From contig NGZR01000006.1 in NCBI GenBank assembly GCA_002197995.1, positions 620,001-684,000 of the forward strand: a stretch of 64,000 nucleotides of DNA, written 5' to 3'. The notes below the pieces were generated by a model. That model searched no databases, was not told the origin of the DNA, and saw only the letters and a list, made by a program, of their open reading frames with translations. Source of the stretch: Gaeumannomyces sp. JS-464. Lineage: Eukaryota; Ascomycota; Sordariomycetes; Magnaporthales; Magnaporthaceae. Position numbers and translations under genes: made by a program. Positions 46,681 through 58,500 of the stretch are shown piece after piece; position 1 is the stretch's first letter, and every line of letters starts with the position of its first letter.

Positions 46681-46752
46681 GCTTTCGTAGTGCAATGGTT
46701 TAGCACTTAGCGGACCTTTTCGAAGGTCGCGGGTTTAACTCCCGCCGAGGGC
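46681..46752 (+). ncRNA. tRNA-like Pol III head of SINE S2
   Basis: Folds as a tRNA: acceptor GCTTTCG with CGAGGGC (two G-T pairs), TA at positions 8-9, D stem GTGC/GCAC with loop AATGGTTTA, T stem GCGGG/CCCGC with loop TTTAACT. The anticodon arm is imperfect (GACC/GGTC around TTTTCGAA, one base too long), so it is tRNA-derived, not a working tRNA. The A box (TAGTGCAATGG) and B box (GGTTTAACTCC) are present. Closest in look to Arg (TCG) or Glu/Gln tRNAs; I cannot decide. Confidence 0.7.
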
Positions 46753-47484
46753 ATAAAGGACTTTTTATTCTTCGAACTAAAAACCCCGCCTTACCGGAAA
46801 ACGCGATTAACAGCAGCCCTTATTACGTGCTCCAAACACGTGTAACAAACGGAAAAAGCCACAAAAAATGCGACCAAAAAACAACCCCTAAGGAAAACAA
46901 GCACGAGGAACAAACGCAAAGTAACGAGCATAAGCCTTAGCCTTATTCGCCACGGTACCGGACCGCTTGCGCCACTCGTTTGGCTTGCGAAACAAGGGTT
47001 GCCGCCCCGAACCGTGCATAGGAGGTCCAGGTTGGGAATGCACGTGGGAAAAAAAAAGAGAAGAACAAGCACGAGGCCGACCGAACTGGTGCCCCGGGAC
47101 GGCGCACCGATCCGGAACCAAATCGATAAAGGTTAGCGCACGTGCACGCAGGAGATTGCCCCCTGGGATAAATGGCAGGCACACAAAGACGAAAAAACAA
47201 AATAAGGGAAACAAGAACCCGAGCAATCGCTAATAAGTACGATATCGGTAAGGCGCGTATAAACGCGCCCGTGCAGGGCTACATACAACGTGTTTGCCGA
47301 TGCTAAAAACACAAAAAAGCAGTTGTGTAAAGGAACAAGCAAAAGGGTCGGAGCGAAAAGAACAAATAGCGAAGGCCTATTAGCAAACGGAGGGTTTTCG
47401 CCCAAAACATTTAACTGTACTAAGGTTTCCCCCTTATATAAAACAGCAAAGGCACCGAGGTTTTTATAAACATAACGGTAGTAT

Positions 47485-47486
47485 GA

Positions 47487-47525
<39 letters not shown>

Positions 47526-47552
47526 GTTATTATTATTATTATTATTATATTA

Positions 47553-47638
<86 letters not shown>
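47485..47638 (+). repeat. (TTA)n tail of SINE S2
   Basis: About 150 bp of TTA/ATT units with one interruption (about 47547-47552), forming the 3' end of the SINE. Confidence 0.9.
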
Positions 47639-47643
<5 letters not shown>

Positions 47644-48565
47644 TTTATAATTAAGTAAAACATTTAAAAAGGTTTTCGAAAAGCTGGTTTTGCTTTTTTT
47701 AATTCGGATTTGGTTTTGGAAAAGTTAAATATAAAGCTACGAATTTTAACTTTTTTAAAAAAGCTTTTAAACGACGCCGAACTTTAAACTTTTAAAACGC
47801 GCGAACAATTAAAAAGCAATTTTGCAATCCGAACATATTAAAACTTGGATTTTTAATTACTAAAACAGCTTTTTAAAAAAATTTAACGGTTATAAATTAA
47901 ATTGCAAAAGGAACGAAAGCGATAATGTATAAAATGGCCTTTTTCCAAACCGAAATGTTTACGTTTAAAAAGGCGAATAAAACATTAAATAAACGCTAAA
48001 AGGCTAAAAAAACACGTGTTTAATTTAAAAAGTTATTTATTATTAACGAAGTACGAAATGTTTTAAACTAAAAAAAGCTAAATAAATAATTATAACAAAA
48101 AATGCGCGATTAAAAGGGTTAAAAAAAAAGGCGACGACGATTTGTTAACAATGTGGCATTTGCGGTAAAACCGGATATAATACGCCTATTTGTTAAAAAA
48201 AAAGTAAAAATGGTCGATATATATAATTCCGAATAGTTTAAATGGATTTTTAACGTTGTTAAGTTAATATACGCGTCGATTAATTAAAAGTTAAATGTAA
48301 ATAATCCATTCGGTGGTTTAATTCATTCGGTGGTAAACCACGTTAATAATATTAATAGCAATAAAAAATAAACTTTTTATTAAGTAAAAGTAACTGGAAT
48401 AGCTAAATACCGCCGTGCTAATATATTTATTTTAAAATGGTTTTAATTATTTTTTTTTAATTTATATCCTTTTTTTCGTCGTATAAATTTTCATTTAAAT
48501 ATATAATATATTCCTTGTTTTTAATTACCTTTTTTCCTTTAAATAATTCCGAATCGAAACTGGAA

Positions 48566-48595
48566 TTATTATTTATATTATTATTATTATTATTA

Positions 48596-48635
<40 letters not shown>

Positions 48636-48676
48636 TATTATTATTATTATTTATTATTATATTATTATTATTATTA
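48566..48676 (+). repeat. (TTA)n microsatellite
   Basis: About 110 bp of TTA units with interruptions, directly left of P-G. It could be the tail of a lost LINE or SINE, since both end in such repeats here. Confidence 0.85.
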
Positions 48677-50522
48677 ACGTGGTTTACAAGTAAGTGGAAT
48701 ATATAAGCGAGTGGAACACTTACATTTAACTTTCGGTTAATTAATACGCATACCAACCTAATAAAATTTATTTAAAATATTTAAAATTGTATATTAAACG
48801 TTTTTACTTTTTTTTAACAAATGCGCGCATTATGTCCGGTTTTGCCGCAAATGCTACATCGCTAACGAGTTATCGTTGCCCTTTTTTTTTAACCTTTATA
48901 ATCGCGCATTTTTTACTATAGCTGCCCATTTAGCTCTTTTGGTTTAAAACATTTCGTATTTTTTAACAATATGTAACCCTTTTTATTAAACACGTGTTTT
49001 TTGGCCTTTAACGTTTGCTTAGTATTTTATTCGCTTTTCGTAATTTAAAGCACTTTTCTTTTAAAAGGTTAACCCGATATATAATTGCTTTAGCCCTTTT
49101 CGTTAATTGGTTTATAACCGATAATATAAGTAACGGAAAACTGCTCCGGTAATTGGAAATCCGAATTTTAATATGTTCGAACTGCGAAGTTGCGTTTTTA
49201 ACTGTTTAAAACGTTTTAAAAGTTTAAAGTTCGGCGTTGTTTAAAGGCTTTTTCGAAGGAGTTAAAATTCGTAACCTTATATTTAGCTTTTTTAAAACCG
49301 AATCCAAATTAAAAAAAGCTAAGCCAGCCTTTCGGAAACCTTTTTAAATATTTTTTTCGGTTATAAAGTTAAAAAATGCCGTTTTAAACGCCGAAAAAAA
49401 CTTAACTTTAATTACGTGGTTAACGTGTAACCTAATTAAATTTTCAATTTATCGACCGTACGCTTTTTTTAACAAGTTAAAACATTTAACGTTAAGCGGT
49501 TAAAAAAAGTAAAACGAATACGAAGGTATGCAAAGCGTAATAATGTTATATTTTTAGCAATAAAGCTCGAAATCCGTTAAATAGTAGCTTTCGTAACCGT
49601 CCAGTATTAACAAACGATAGTTGCTTTTTATGCGCGATGTAATGTGCTTATCGAAATGCTAAATCCATTTTAAGCCGAGCTCGTTCGTAATTTACTTTTT
49701 GCATTCGTTAAAATAACCTAATCGCGTAAAAAGTCGGTTTTTAAATACCAATTGGCCAAATGGTATTGCCTTTTAACGATAATAAAAAAAAGATCGCTTA
49801 ACCGCAATAATTAACCTTTTAAATAATTATAGCCCATTTTCGATTACTAAGCTGGATTAGCTTTGTTTTATTACGGCTTTCCAACGTTATAATAACTATA
49901 ACGGCGGCGATTATGCTTATAAAAAAGCTAGTTTCGTTAAAATTATAAATATCGTTATTTAAAATGCTATATTTAACTATAGTATTTCGTATAAAGTCGA
50001 ATTAGGTAAAAACGAGCTTAGGATTTTCGCATTTGGCCTTTTGGTAATCGTACTTTCGAATTTAACGCGTGCCGAGCTTTGCACGGCGTTTGACGAAGTT
50101 CGCGACCTAGTTTTTACCGACGGCGCCCGCGTTGCGTTTAGCGAGCAATTAGTTAACCATATTTTTAATGCCAAAAGGCCGGGGAGGGAATGCTTACGAA
50201 TTTAGCTTAAATATATATTTAATAAACGCTTTTTTTCGGATTCCGTTAATTTTCGTAATTTAGGCATATTGTTGCATCGAGCAAATTAGCCGTGTTTTCG
50301 ACGCGATAAGGTGGTAAAAGCGACGGAGTAAATTTTAGCAGCGGCCCGAAAATTTAGTTTTAAATCGAATTGCAAAGTTTAAAAAGCGAGGATTAATTTG
50401 CCTTTTTTATTTTGTTTTGCTATATTTGTTAGTGGAAAAGTTAGTGGTAAAAGGAAACGCGTCGTATTATCGCGGTCGCGTGTTTTACTCGCTTATATGT
50501 TCCACTTACTTGTAAAGCACGT
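48677..50522 (-). mobile_element. pogo-like transposon P-G (1846 bp, reverse)
   Basis: TA at 48675-48676 and 50523-50524; ends ACGTGGTTTACAAGTAAG and CTTACTTGTAAAGCACGT. Units GTAAGTGGAATATATAA and GCGAGTGGAACACTTAC (GTGGAACA class, shared with MITE M2). Minus strand: knuckle inverted at about 48832-48880, PLKKAYG-like about 49440, NFDETS/F region about 49925-49950, ALKIWLTNCSLNATRAP and SRPFGIKNMVNxLLAKRNA near 50150-50200. Stops throughout. Confidence 0.83.
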
Positions 50523-50524
50523 TA

Positions 50525-51143
50525 TTATAAAAACTAGTATTTAATTTGTTAATCGATTAGTTAATATTAATATTAAAAGTTATTTCATTTGTTAATTTGG
50601 TATATTCGTATTTTAATAAATTAATTGCATTATTTTTAATAATAAGGTAAAAATATAATAATTCGTTTTTTTAAAAATGCGATAATTTATACCGTGGATT
50701 TAATATAATTAATAATAAATATGGTTTATATTTTTTATAAACGGTTAAGTTTAATTGTTTAAAATAATACCTGTTAAAATTCCAAATATTTAATGTTAAA
50801 TCCTTTTACGAATTAAAATATCTTTTAATTTATATTTTTAAAAATACGGAATATAACGATTTTAAAAAATATATATATTAAATATAACCGAATTTATAAT
50901 AATAGAAAATTTATTATTAATATTTGAAATATTTTTAAAACCTAGTATTAAATTACAAAAGCAAATTTATATTATTTTAAATATAACCTTTTTATATATT
51001 TACCGTATTTATAAAAATTTAAAAATTTAATTATATAATTTAAAAAAAGTCCCGGTTAAATAAAAATATTTACTTTAATTTATTTATATCCGCTATTAAA
51101 AAAAGAATGAGAAAATTAAAAAAGTAAAATTATTTATTTATAA
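50525..51143. other. AT-rich sequence, nothing recognised
   Basis: More than 80 percent A+T by eye, no motif in any frame. Together with 51493-51816 it surrounds the second S1 copy. Confidence 0.5.
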
Positions 51144-51492
51144 CTTTCGGCTAGTACCGTTACCGTAAAGTGAAAAAGCTTTTTCGTTTATATATTTCAA
51201 AAAGCTGTTTATTTTTTAAGTATAAAAAAGGGCTCGTCGTGCGAGCCTCGCCCGGTATATGTATTTAGTGCCGGAAGCTACGGCGTGCGATCGTACAAGG
51301 TAACTCCCGGCATTAGGATTTAACCCGCGATTTGCACAACCTTCGTGCATAACGACATAACTGGTAATTTCCGCGTTAAAGCCTTCGTACCGGGAAAACG
51401 TTATTTCCCGCTACAAAGCCCCGAGTTGTAAATCCACCGCATTCGTTAATAGCTTTGTGCGATGTTAGCTGCTTTTTTAACATTATTTATAA
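51134..51492 (-). mobile_element. SINE-like element S1, copy 2 (insert 51144-51482, inverted) with 10-bp target duplication
   Basis: Flanked by perfect TTATTTATAA duplications (51134-51143, 51483-51492). On the minus strand it starts TGTTAAAAAAGCAGCTAAC, matching TGTTGGAATGGCAGCCAAAG of copy 1, and stays alignable to the end: GCGGTGGA, CTCGGGGC, GCGGGAAA, TTTCCCGG, GGTTAAATCC, CTTCCGGCA, GGCTCGCACGACGAGCC. Relative to copy 1 it has many C to T and G to A changes. The terminal hairpin (GGCTCG..CGAGCC) is kept by a compensating shift of the stem. No TIRs, no coding capacity. Confidence 0.7.
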
Positions 51493-52330
51493 GGATTTTA
51501 TTTAATTTAAAATTATTAGGTAATTTTTTTTTCATTTTTATATTTATTAATCCTTTCGATTAATAAACCTTTTAATTTGTTATTATATTTTAAAATCGTT
51601 ATTTTACACTTTATTTTAAAAGTAATATTATTTATATTGTTATTATTATCGTTATTATTTAAAAAATTACGTAAAATATTTTTAACAACTAAATTTAAAT
51701 ATAAGCTGTATAACAAATATTGTAAAAAGCGTTAAAAATATTATATTTATAATAATTAATAAAAGTATTATTATTACTAGCGTTATTTTAAGTAATACTT
51801 AAAATATTATTATTAATAACTTAGCTTACTAGCAAGTCGGTTAAACTAGTAAATCGATTACTTATACCCGACTTTTAATTAATTAACGCGTATATTAACC
51901 CGATAATACTAGCAATTTATTTAAACTATTTAAAACTGTATATATTAAACATATTTACTTTTTTTAAACAAATGCGCGCATTATGTCTGGTTTTACCGCA
52001 AATGCCACATCGCCGACGAGTCGCCGCCGCCCTTTTTTTTAAACCCTTTTAATCGCGCATTTTTTATTATAGCTATTTATTTAACGCTTTTTAATTTAGC
52101 ACATTTCGTACCTTTTTAATAGTAAGTAACTTTTCAAATTAAACACGTATTTTTTTAAGCTTTCGGCGTTTATTTAATGCTTTAATCGCTTTTTTAAACG
52201 GAAACACTTTTGCTTAAAAAAGGGCCATTTCGTATATAATCGCTTTCGCTTTTTTTACAATTTAATTTACAATTATATTAATAAATGTCGAAAAAGTATT
52301 TTAATAATTAAAAATTTAAAGTTTAATATA

Positions 52331-54190
52331 ACGTGGTTTACAAGCGAGTCGCGTACACAAACGAATCGCGCATTTTCCAATGCGACACGCGTTTTCCACT
52401 TTTAACTTTAATTTCTTAATAACCATAAATAAAATCTACATTAAAAAAAGCTAGGATTGTTTTCGCCATGCAAGTAATCCAATTTAATTAGGGATTAAAT
52501 TTGCGTTCGGCGGTTAAAATTTACGATATTTTTAAATCCACATTACGCGACCGACGCGCCGGCCGATTTGCTCGACGCGATAGCATGCCCAAATTACGGA
52601 AATTAACGGAATCCGAAAAAAAAGCGCTTATTAAATACATATTTAAACTGGATTCGCGAGCATTCCCTTCCCGGCTTTTTAATATTAAAAATATGGCTAA
52701 CCGATTGCTCGCTAAACGCAACGCGGGCGTCGTCGGCAAAAACTGGGTCGCGAACTTCGTTAAACGCCGTACAAAGCTCGGCACGCGCTGGATTCGAAAG
52801 TACGACTACCAAAAAGCCAAATGCGAAAATCCCAAACTCGTTTTTGCGTGGTTCGACCTTATACGGAACATTATAGCCAAATATAGCATTTTAAATAACG
52901 ATATTTACAATTTCGACGAAACCGGTTTCCTTATAAGCATAATCGCCGCCGTTATAGTTATTATAACATTAAAAGGCCGTAATAAAGCAAAGCTAATCCA
53001 GCTTAATAACCGGGAATGGGTTATAATTATTTAAAACGTTAACTATTACGGTTAAGCGATCCCCCTTTTATTATCGTTAAAAGGCAGTACCATTTGGCCA
53101 ATTAGTATTTAAAAACCGACTTTTCACGCGATTAAGTTATTTTAACGAGTTTTAACGGGTGGATTACGAACGAGCTCGGCTTAAAATGAATTCGGCATTT
53201 CGATAAACACATTACAATTCGCAGGAAAAGGTCCCATCGTTTATTAGTGCTAAACGGGTATAAAAGCTACCATTCGACGGATTTTAAGCTTTATTGCTAA
53301 AAACATAACATTATTACGCTTTGCATGCCTTTACATTCGTTTTACTTTTTTTAACCGCTTAACGTTAAATGTTTTAGCCCGTTGAAAAAAGCGTACGGTT
53401 AACAAATCGAAAACCTAATAAAGTTACACGTTAACCACGTAATTAAAGTTAAATTCCTTTCGGCGTTTAAAGCGGCATTTTTTAACTTTATAACCGAAAA
53501 AAACATTCGAAAAGGTTTTCGAAGGGTTAACCTTGCTCCTTTTAATCCGGGTTCGGTTTTGGAAAAGCTGGATGTAAAGCTACGAATTTTAACTCCCCCG
53601 AGGGAACTTTTAAACGACGCCGAACCTTAAACCTTTAAAACGCCGCGGATAACTAAAAAAGCAACTTTGCAATCCGAATATATTAAAACTCGGATTTCCA
53701 ATTACCGAAGCAGCTTTTCGTTATTTATGCTAACGGCTGTAAACCAGCTTGCGAAAAGGACGAGTTCGATTATGCATTAAATGGCCCTTTTTAAAGCCGA
53801 AGTTGCTTCGCTACGTAAGGCGAACGAGGCATTAAGCAAACGCCGGAAGGCTAAAAAAACACGTGTCCGATAAAAAGGGTTACATATTGTTAAAAAAATA
53901 CGTAATGTTTTAAACCAGGAGGAGCTAAATAGGTAGTTATAGCAAAAAATGCGCGATTATAAGGGTTAATAAAAAAAAGCGATAACAACTCGTCGGCGAT
54001 ATAGCACTTGCGGTAAAACCGGACATAATGCGCGCATTTGTTAAAAAAAAGTAAAAATGTCCGATATATACAGTTCCGAGTAGTTTAAATGGATTTTTAG
54101 CGTTATTAGGTTAGTATGCGCGTTAATTAATTGGAAATCGGGTGTGGGTGCGCGATTCGCTTGTATGCGCGATTCGCTTGTAAACCACGT
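52331..54190 (+). mobile_element. pogo/Fot1-like DNA transposon P-I (1860 bp), nested in P-H
   Basis: TA at 52329-52330 and 54191-54192; ends ACGTGGTTTACAAGCGAG and ATTCGCTTGTAAACCACGT. Two units at each end, TCGCG class: GCGAGTCGCGTACACAA and ACGAATCGCGCATTTTC on the left, tandem TGCGCGATTCGCTTGTA on the right. Opposite orientation to its host P-H. Contains the longest open transposase segment in the window. Confidence 0.88.
52400..54045 (+). pseudogene. pogo/Fot1-family transposase remnant of P-I
   Basis: Open without stop from 52501 to 53034 (177 codons): LRSAVKIYDIFKSTLRDRRAG, KLRKLTESEKKALIKYIF, NWVANFVKRRTKLGTRWIRKYDYQKA, KLVFAWFDLIRNIIAKYSI, IYNFDETGFLISI (first catalytic Asp at 52915-52917). 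Upstream to the expected ATG (about 52408) the codon is ATA/ATAAA-type, and a stop separates it. Downstream, LLVLNGYKSYHS (about 53245-53285) has Asn for the second catalytic Asp, PLKKAYG is at about 53380, and the knuckle reads STCGKTGHNARIC with its first Cys as Tyr (about 53997-54040). Inactive, but good enough to reconstruct the family order HTH, CENPB, DDE, knuckle. Confidence 0.78.
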
Positions 54191-55539
54191 TATTCGGATT
54201 GCATAATTGCTTTTTTAATTATTTTAAACGTTTTAAAAGTTTAAAGTTTAGCGTTATTTAAAAGTTTTGTTAAAAGCGTTAAAATTCGTAACTTTACATT
54301 TAGCATTTTTAAAACCGAATTCGAATTAAAAAAAAAGCAAAACCAACTTTTCGAAAGCTTTTTTAAATGTTTTCCTCGGTTATAAAGTTAAAAAATGCTG
54401 TTTTAAACGCCGAAAAGAACTCGATTTTAATTACGTGGTTAACGTTTAACTTTATTAATATTTTCAATTTATTAACGTACGTTTTTTTAATAAATTAAAG
54501 CATTTAACGTTAAATAATTAAAAGAAATAAAACGAATGCGAAAGTATGCAAAACGTAACAATATTATATTTTTAGCAATAAAATTCGAAATTTATTAATT
54601 GGTAGCTTTTATAGCCGTTTATATTAAAAAACGATAAAAGCTTTTTATATGTGATATATATGTTTATTAAAATGCTAAATCCACTTTAAACCGAGCTCGT
54701 TCGTAATTTATTTATTAACGCTCGTTATAATTAATTACGTAAAAAGTCGGTTTTTAAATACTAATTAGCTAAATAATATTACTTTTAAACGATAATAAAA
54801 AAGGAATCGTTTAACCGTAATAATTAACTTTTTAAATAATTATAACCTATTCCCGATTGTTAAATTAAATTAGTTTTCCTTTATTAAAACCTTTTAATAT
54901 TATAATAATTATAATAAACCCGATTATGCTTATAAAAAAGCCGGTTTCGTCGAAATTATAAATGTCGTTATTTTAAATGCCATATTTAGTTATAATATTC
55001 CGTATAAAATCGAATTACGTAAAAATAAATTTGAAATTTTCACATTTAGCTTTTTTAATAATTATTTTTTTCGAATTTAACGCGTGTTAAGCTTTAAACG
55101 GCGTTTACCGAACTTCGCGACCTAGTTAATTTTAACGGTGCTCGCGTCGCGTTTAACGAGCAATCGGTTAGTTATTTTTTAACATTAAAAGGTTAAAAAA
55201 GGAATGCGCGAAAATTTAACTCGAATATATATTTAATAAGCAATTCCTTTTTAATTTCCGTTAATTTCCGTAATTTAAGTATATTATCGCATCGAACAAT
55301 TCGGCCGCGGCGTTAGTCGTTTAATGTAAAATAGGGAATATTATAAAGCTATGTTATATCGCGTAAACTAATTTTCGGATTATTTTTAATTGCTAGCAAG
55401 GTAAAAATCACTTTAAAGTTTTTAAATTGCAAATTTATCGCGCAAATGTTAAAAAGTTTAAATGGAAAGTTAACGCGTCGCGTCGCGATGAAAATTAATT
55501 AACTTATTAGTTTAACCAACTCGTTAATAAACCACGTTA

Positions 55540-58500
55540 TACCTTTTTAACGCTGGTAAGTACGGGTTAATTTTTAACTTTTTAAACATTTTTAAAGTTT
55601 ATAAAAACTTGTTTTAATGTAATTACGAACTTTAAAAATGCAATTATTTAAGTATATTATACGCACTTTTTTAGTTTAACGAAAAGCTTTACTTCGAGCA
55701 ATTTTTAAAATATTTATATATATATTGCTTATATTTTTCCACTATTTCGAAAAAAACCAAAATGTTATTTAAATACGCAAATGTAAAAATATCGAGGTAT
55801 TTGCGCAATAAGTGGTTAATTATTTTTTAAAACGTGGTTAATGCATTAGTAAAACCGAAAATTATTATTAAAAACTCGTAATATTTAAATCTTATTTTAA
55901 AAGCTGTTAACTTTTAGCTTTTTTTTAATTCGTAATAGGTTATAGGCTTTGCGTAAGTTTAAAACCGTAAAACACTAAGCCTTTTTAAGCTTATTTTTAA
56001 CTCGTTAATAAAAGGTAAAAAATATTAATTTTTAATAATAACCTTATTTAACGGGCGGTAATCGATGCATATTCGTTTCGTCCCGTTTTTTTTAATCCTT
56101 TATAAAATATATTTTATTAAGGAATTAAACGGTTTAATAAACCCTTTTTATAAGTTTTCCTTTAATTATTCCTTTAGCATTTTATATTACTAAGGGTTAA
56201 ATTAATACACTTTTTAATATTTAAATTATACTTTTAATTTAAACTTAATTTTAAAATTAAACGGTTTATTTGGGGAATATAATTGTTAAACTTTTCCTAA
56301 ATAACTTTTAATATTTAAAATATTTTTTCGTTACGTTTTTATTCGTATAACGAAATTCGCTTGTTTATTTAGGTTAACGTCGTTAAATAATTGCAAATTC
56401 GTTAATATCGATTACCGGGGTTAACTGTTTTACCCTACTATAGTTATAACTGCCTTTTATAACATCGCGTGTTTATTATTTAAGGTTTGTAATTGTTAAA
56501 GCTTTTTAATTACTAATAGCTTTTTTTATTAAATTAAACTAATAGTTTAATTTATTCGTAAGTTATGCTTTTTAAATTACAAAATGCTTAAAATTATATT
56601 TTCCTTTTTTATATTTATAATATTTAAAGCAACGTGGTTTATTAATAAATAAAACACATTACTAAGTGGAACATTTGCAAATGTATATAAAAACCGCCGG
56701 TGTATTTTGTTTAATTTAAAGTAAAATTTTTTAAAAATTTAAACTATAATACACAAATATATAGTTATTATAAACATAATTTTTCCGTATTTTTACTATT
56801 ATTTAATTTATGTTAATTTGCATATTATATATATATACACAGTATATTATACAATGTTACATTTAGTTTAAAAAAAGTAATAATAAAAATTTGGTAAAAT
56901 CATTTTTAAATAACTATATACTTATGTATTACTGTTTAAACTTGTAAAATTTTACTTTAAAATTAAACAAAGTGCACCGACGTTTTTTATATGCATTTGC
57001 GGGTGTTTCATTCGGTAATATGTTTTACTTATTAATGGACCACGTTAACTTAAATATTTTTTTAATAAAATTGAAATTTAAAATAATTAGTTTTTATATC
57101 GATTTTTCCGTTATTATTCGTAATTAGTTTCCTTTTTACAATATTTAAATTATACGGTTTTTTTTCCTTTATGTTTAAATGCTGTATTTTTTCGCAGCTT
57201 TTAACGAAAAATAGTTGCATTTAACCCCGTTATCGATTATAATTCGTAGTTTTCTTTTTTAATATTATAGCTTTATTACTATATGTTAATATTAATTGTT
57301 ATTTATTACGGTTAGGGTTTTTAACTATCGTTATAATTTATACCGTGCTTTTAATTCCGGTAAATTTCCTAGTTTTTTATTTCCAGTGCTTTTTTCGTAT
57401 TTGCGAGCATCCCGAACCGTATTAAGCTATCGGTTTAAACCCGTGCTTTTTTTTCTATATGCACTTTGCATTCCGGCTTTTTATAAAAGTGGTACGTTAA
57501 AAGTTTTAACACATATATTATAAAGTATAACGGCGAAAGTGCGAAGGTTTTACGAATTATTAATAGTTTATTAATTAAACTTTCCATTTCGGGAATTGGT
57601 AATTCCTTTTAAATGTTTAGCCGGCTTTTCATTTTTCCTTTTAAAAAAAGTCGCTTTTTAACTTAACCGTTAAATGCTATTAGCATTTGTTTTGTGGATT
57701 TTGCTTAAAAAAGCTCGACGTGTTTTACCGAGTTAACGCGTAAATCCGAATGGTTTATTAAATGCGTTTCGGCTTATTGTAAACCTTTTATTAACACGTT
57801 ATTATATGGTTTTCCGTAGTACGTAACGGTTTAATCGTTTTAAAACTAATCCAAAAACGAGCCGTCGTTATCGTACGTTAATTCCACGTGCATAATTCCG
57901 CTAATAGGTTTAAACTAGTTTTAAAACCATCGATTACTTTTTAACAATTTAAGCGAGGTATAAATTTTGCCGATATTAAACGCCGGGGTTAACTATTTAA
58001 ATTTTAAACTTTTTTCCTAATTTTTTATAAAATAAGTTTAACTTAATAATTTCTAATTAATTTATTATCGGTATTTAAAAACCTTTTTTTTATCGCTTTT
58101 ATTTTTTACCTAATAAGGTTTTATACTTTTCGCTTAAATTCGAATTGTTTTTTACGGTGTTTATTTTTTTAACTTCGAAAGCGATTTAAAAGGCAACGGT
58201 ATTTTTTTTTCAAATTTCGTAAGTTTAAAAATAACGCGTTATTCCCCTTATTATCGTATTCGAGTCGAATAGGGCCTTTGCTAAGCCTTTTGCGCATTAT
58301 AACCACCCTTTTTTAAAAATACCATTTCGATGCTTTTTTATCGAACTAATGCATTAAGCACAAATCGTTAAATTAATAGGTTTAATTAAACGTTACCCCG
58401 GAATATAAGTTGTCGTTATTTTTATCGTTTTTTTCAAGTTATTATTATTTAACGTTTATAGCGTTACAAGCAGTTCTTTTTAATATAGCCCGTTTGGCCA

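Larger units (their letters stand above)
46664..47653 (+). mobile_element. tRNA-headed SINE 'S2' (46679-47638) with LINE-derived tail and 15-bp target duplication
   Basis: Flanked by perfect TTAATTTTATAATTA duplications (46664-46678 and 47639-47653). Begins with a 72-nt tRNA-like head, continues as a GC-rich, largely unmutated body of about 690 bp, and ends with AAAACAGCAAAGGCACCGAGG..CATAACGGTAGTAT (47440-47484), which matches the 3' end of the Tad-like LINE (29184-29228) apart from three transitions, followed by (TTA)n to 47638. tRNA head, LINE-like tail, simple-repeat 3' end and long duplication together define a SINE moved by that LINE in trans. The insertion splits P-E. Open frames in the body overlap on both strands and have no recognisable product. 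Confidence 0.82.
43650..48343 (+). mobile_element. pogo-like transposon P-E, split by nested P-F and by a SINE
   Basis: TA at 43648-43649 and 48344-48345; ends ACGTGGTTTACCACCGAG and TCGGTGGTAAACCACGT. Own sequence comprises 43650-44749, 46609-46678 and 47654-48343, about 1.86 kb when the insertions are removed, the full length of the family. Tandem units are GTGGATTAAACCA class. The three pieces are colinear with P-D: HTH/CENPB region, FDE region, second catalytic block about 44560, then after P-F the FFSAFKTAFFNFI block (about 46640-46670), and after the SINE the C-terminal KGFRKAGFAPF-like region and knuckle (about 48150-48190). Confidence 0.85.
51819..55537 (-). mobile_element. pogo-like transposon P-H (reverse), split by nested P-I
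   Basis: TA at 51817-51818 and 55538-55539; right end TTAATAAACCACGT, left end a mutated ACTTAGCTTACTAGCAAG. Own parts are 51819-52328 and 54191-55537, together about 1.86 kb. Units GCAAGTCGGTTAAACTA and GTAAATCGATTACTT, the class of R2, M1 and M3. The knuckle is inverted near 51985-52025 and N-terminal sequences reach about 55480. Heavily degraded, and the right end abuts gypsy G4. Confidence 0.78.

Noticed and set aside
46681..46752. Functional tRNA gene
   Set aside because: The anticodon arm does not form a 5-bp stem with a 7-nt loop, and the sequence is bounded by a SINE target duplication.
46888..47233. Protein-coding gene in the GC-rich body of SINE S2
   Set aside because: Open frames overlap on both strands without any motif; the block is delimited by SINE features.
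48515..48706. 63-codon frame with poly-Tyr
   Set aside because: Translation of a (TTA)n microsatellite.
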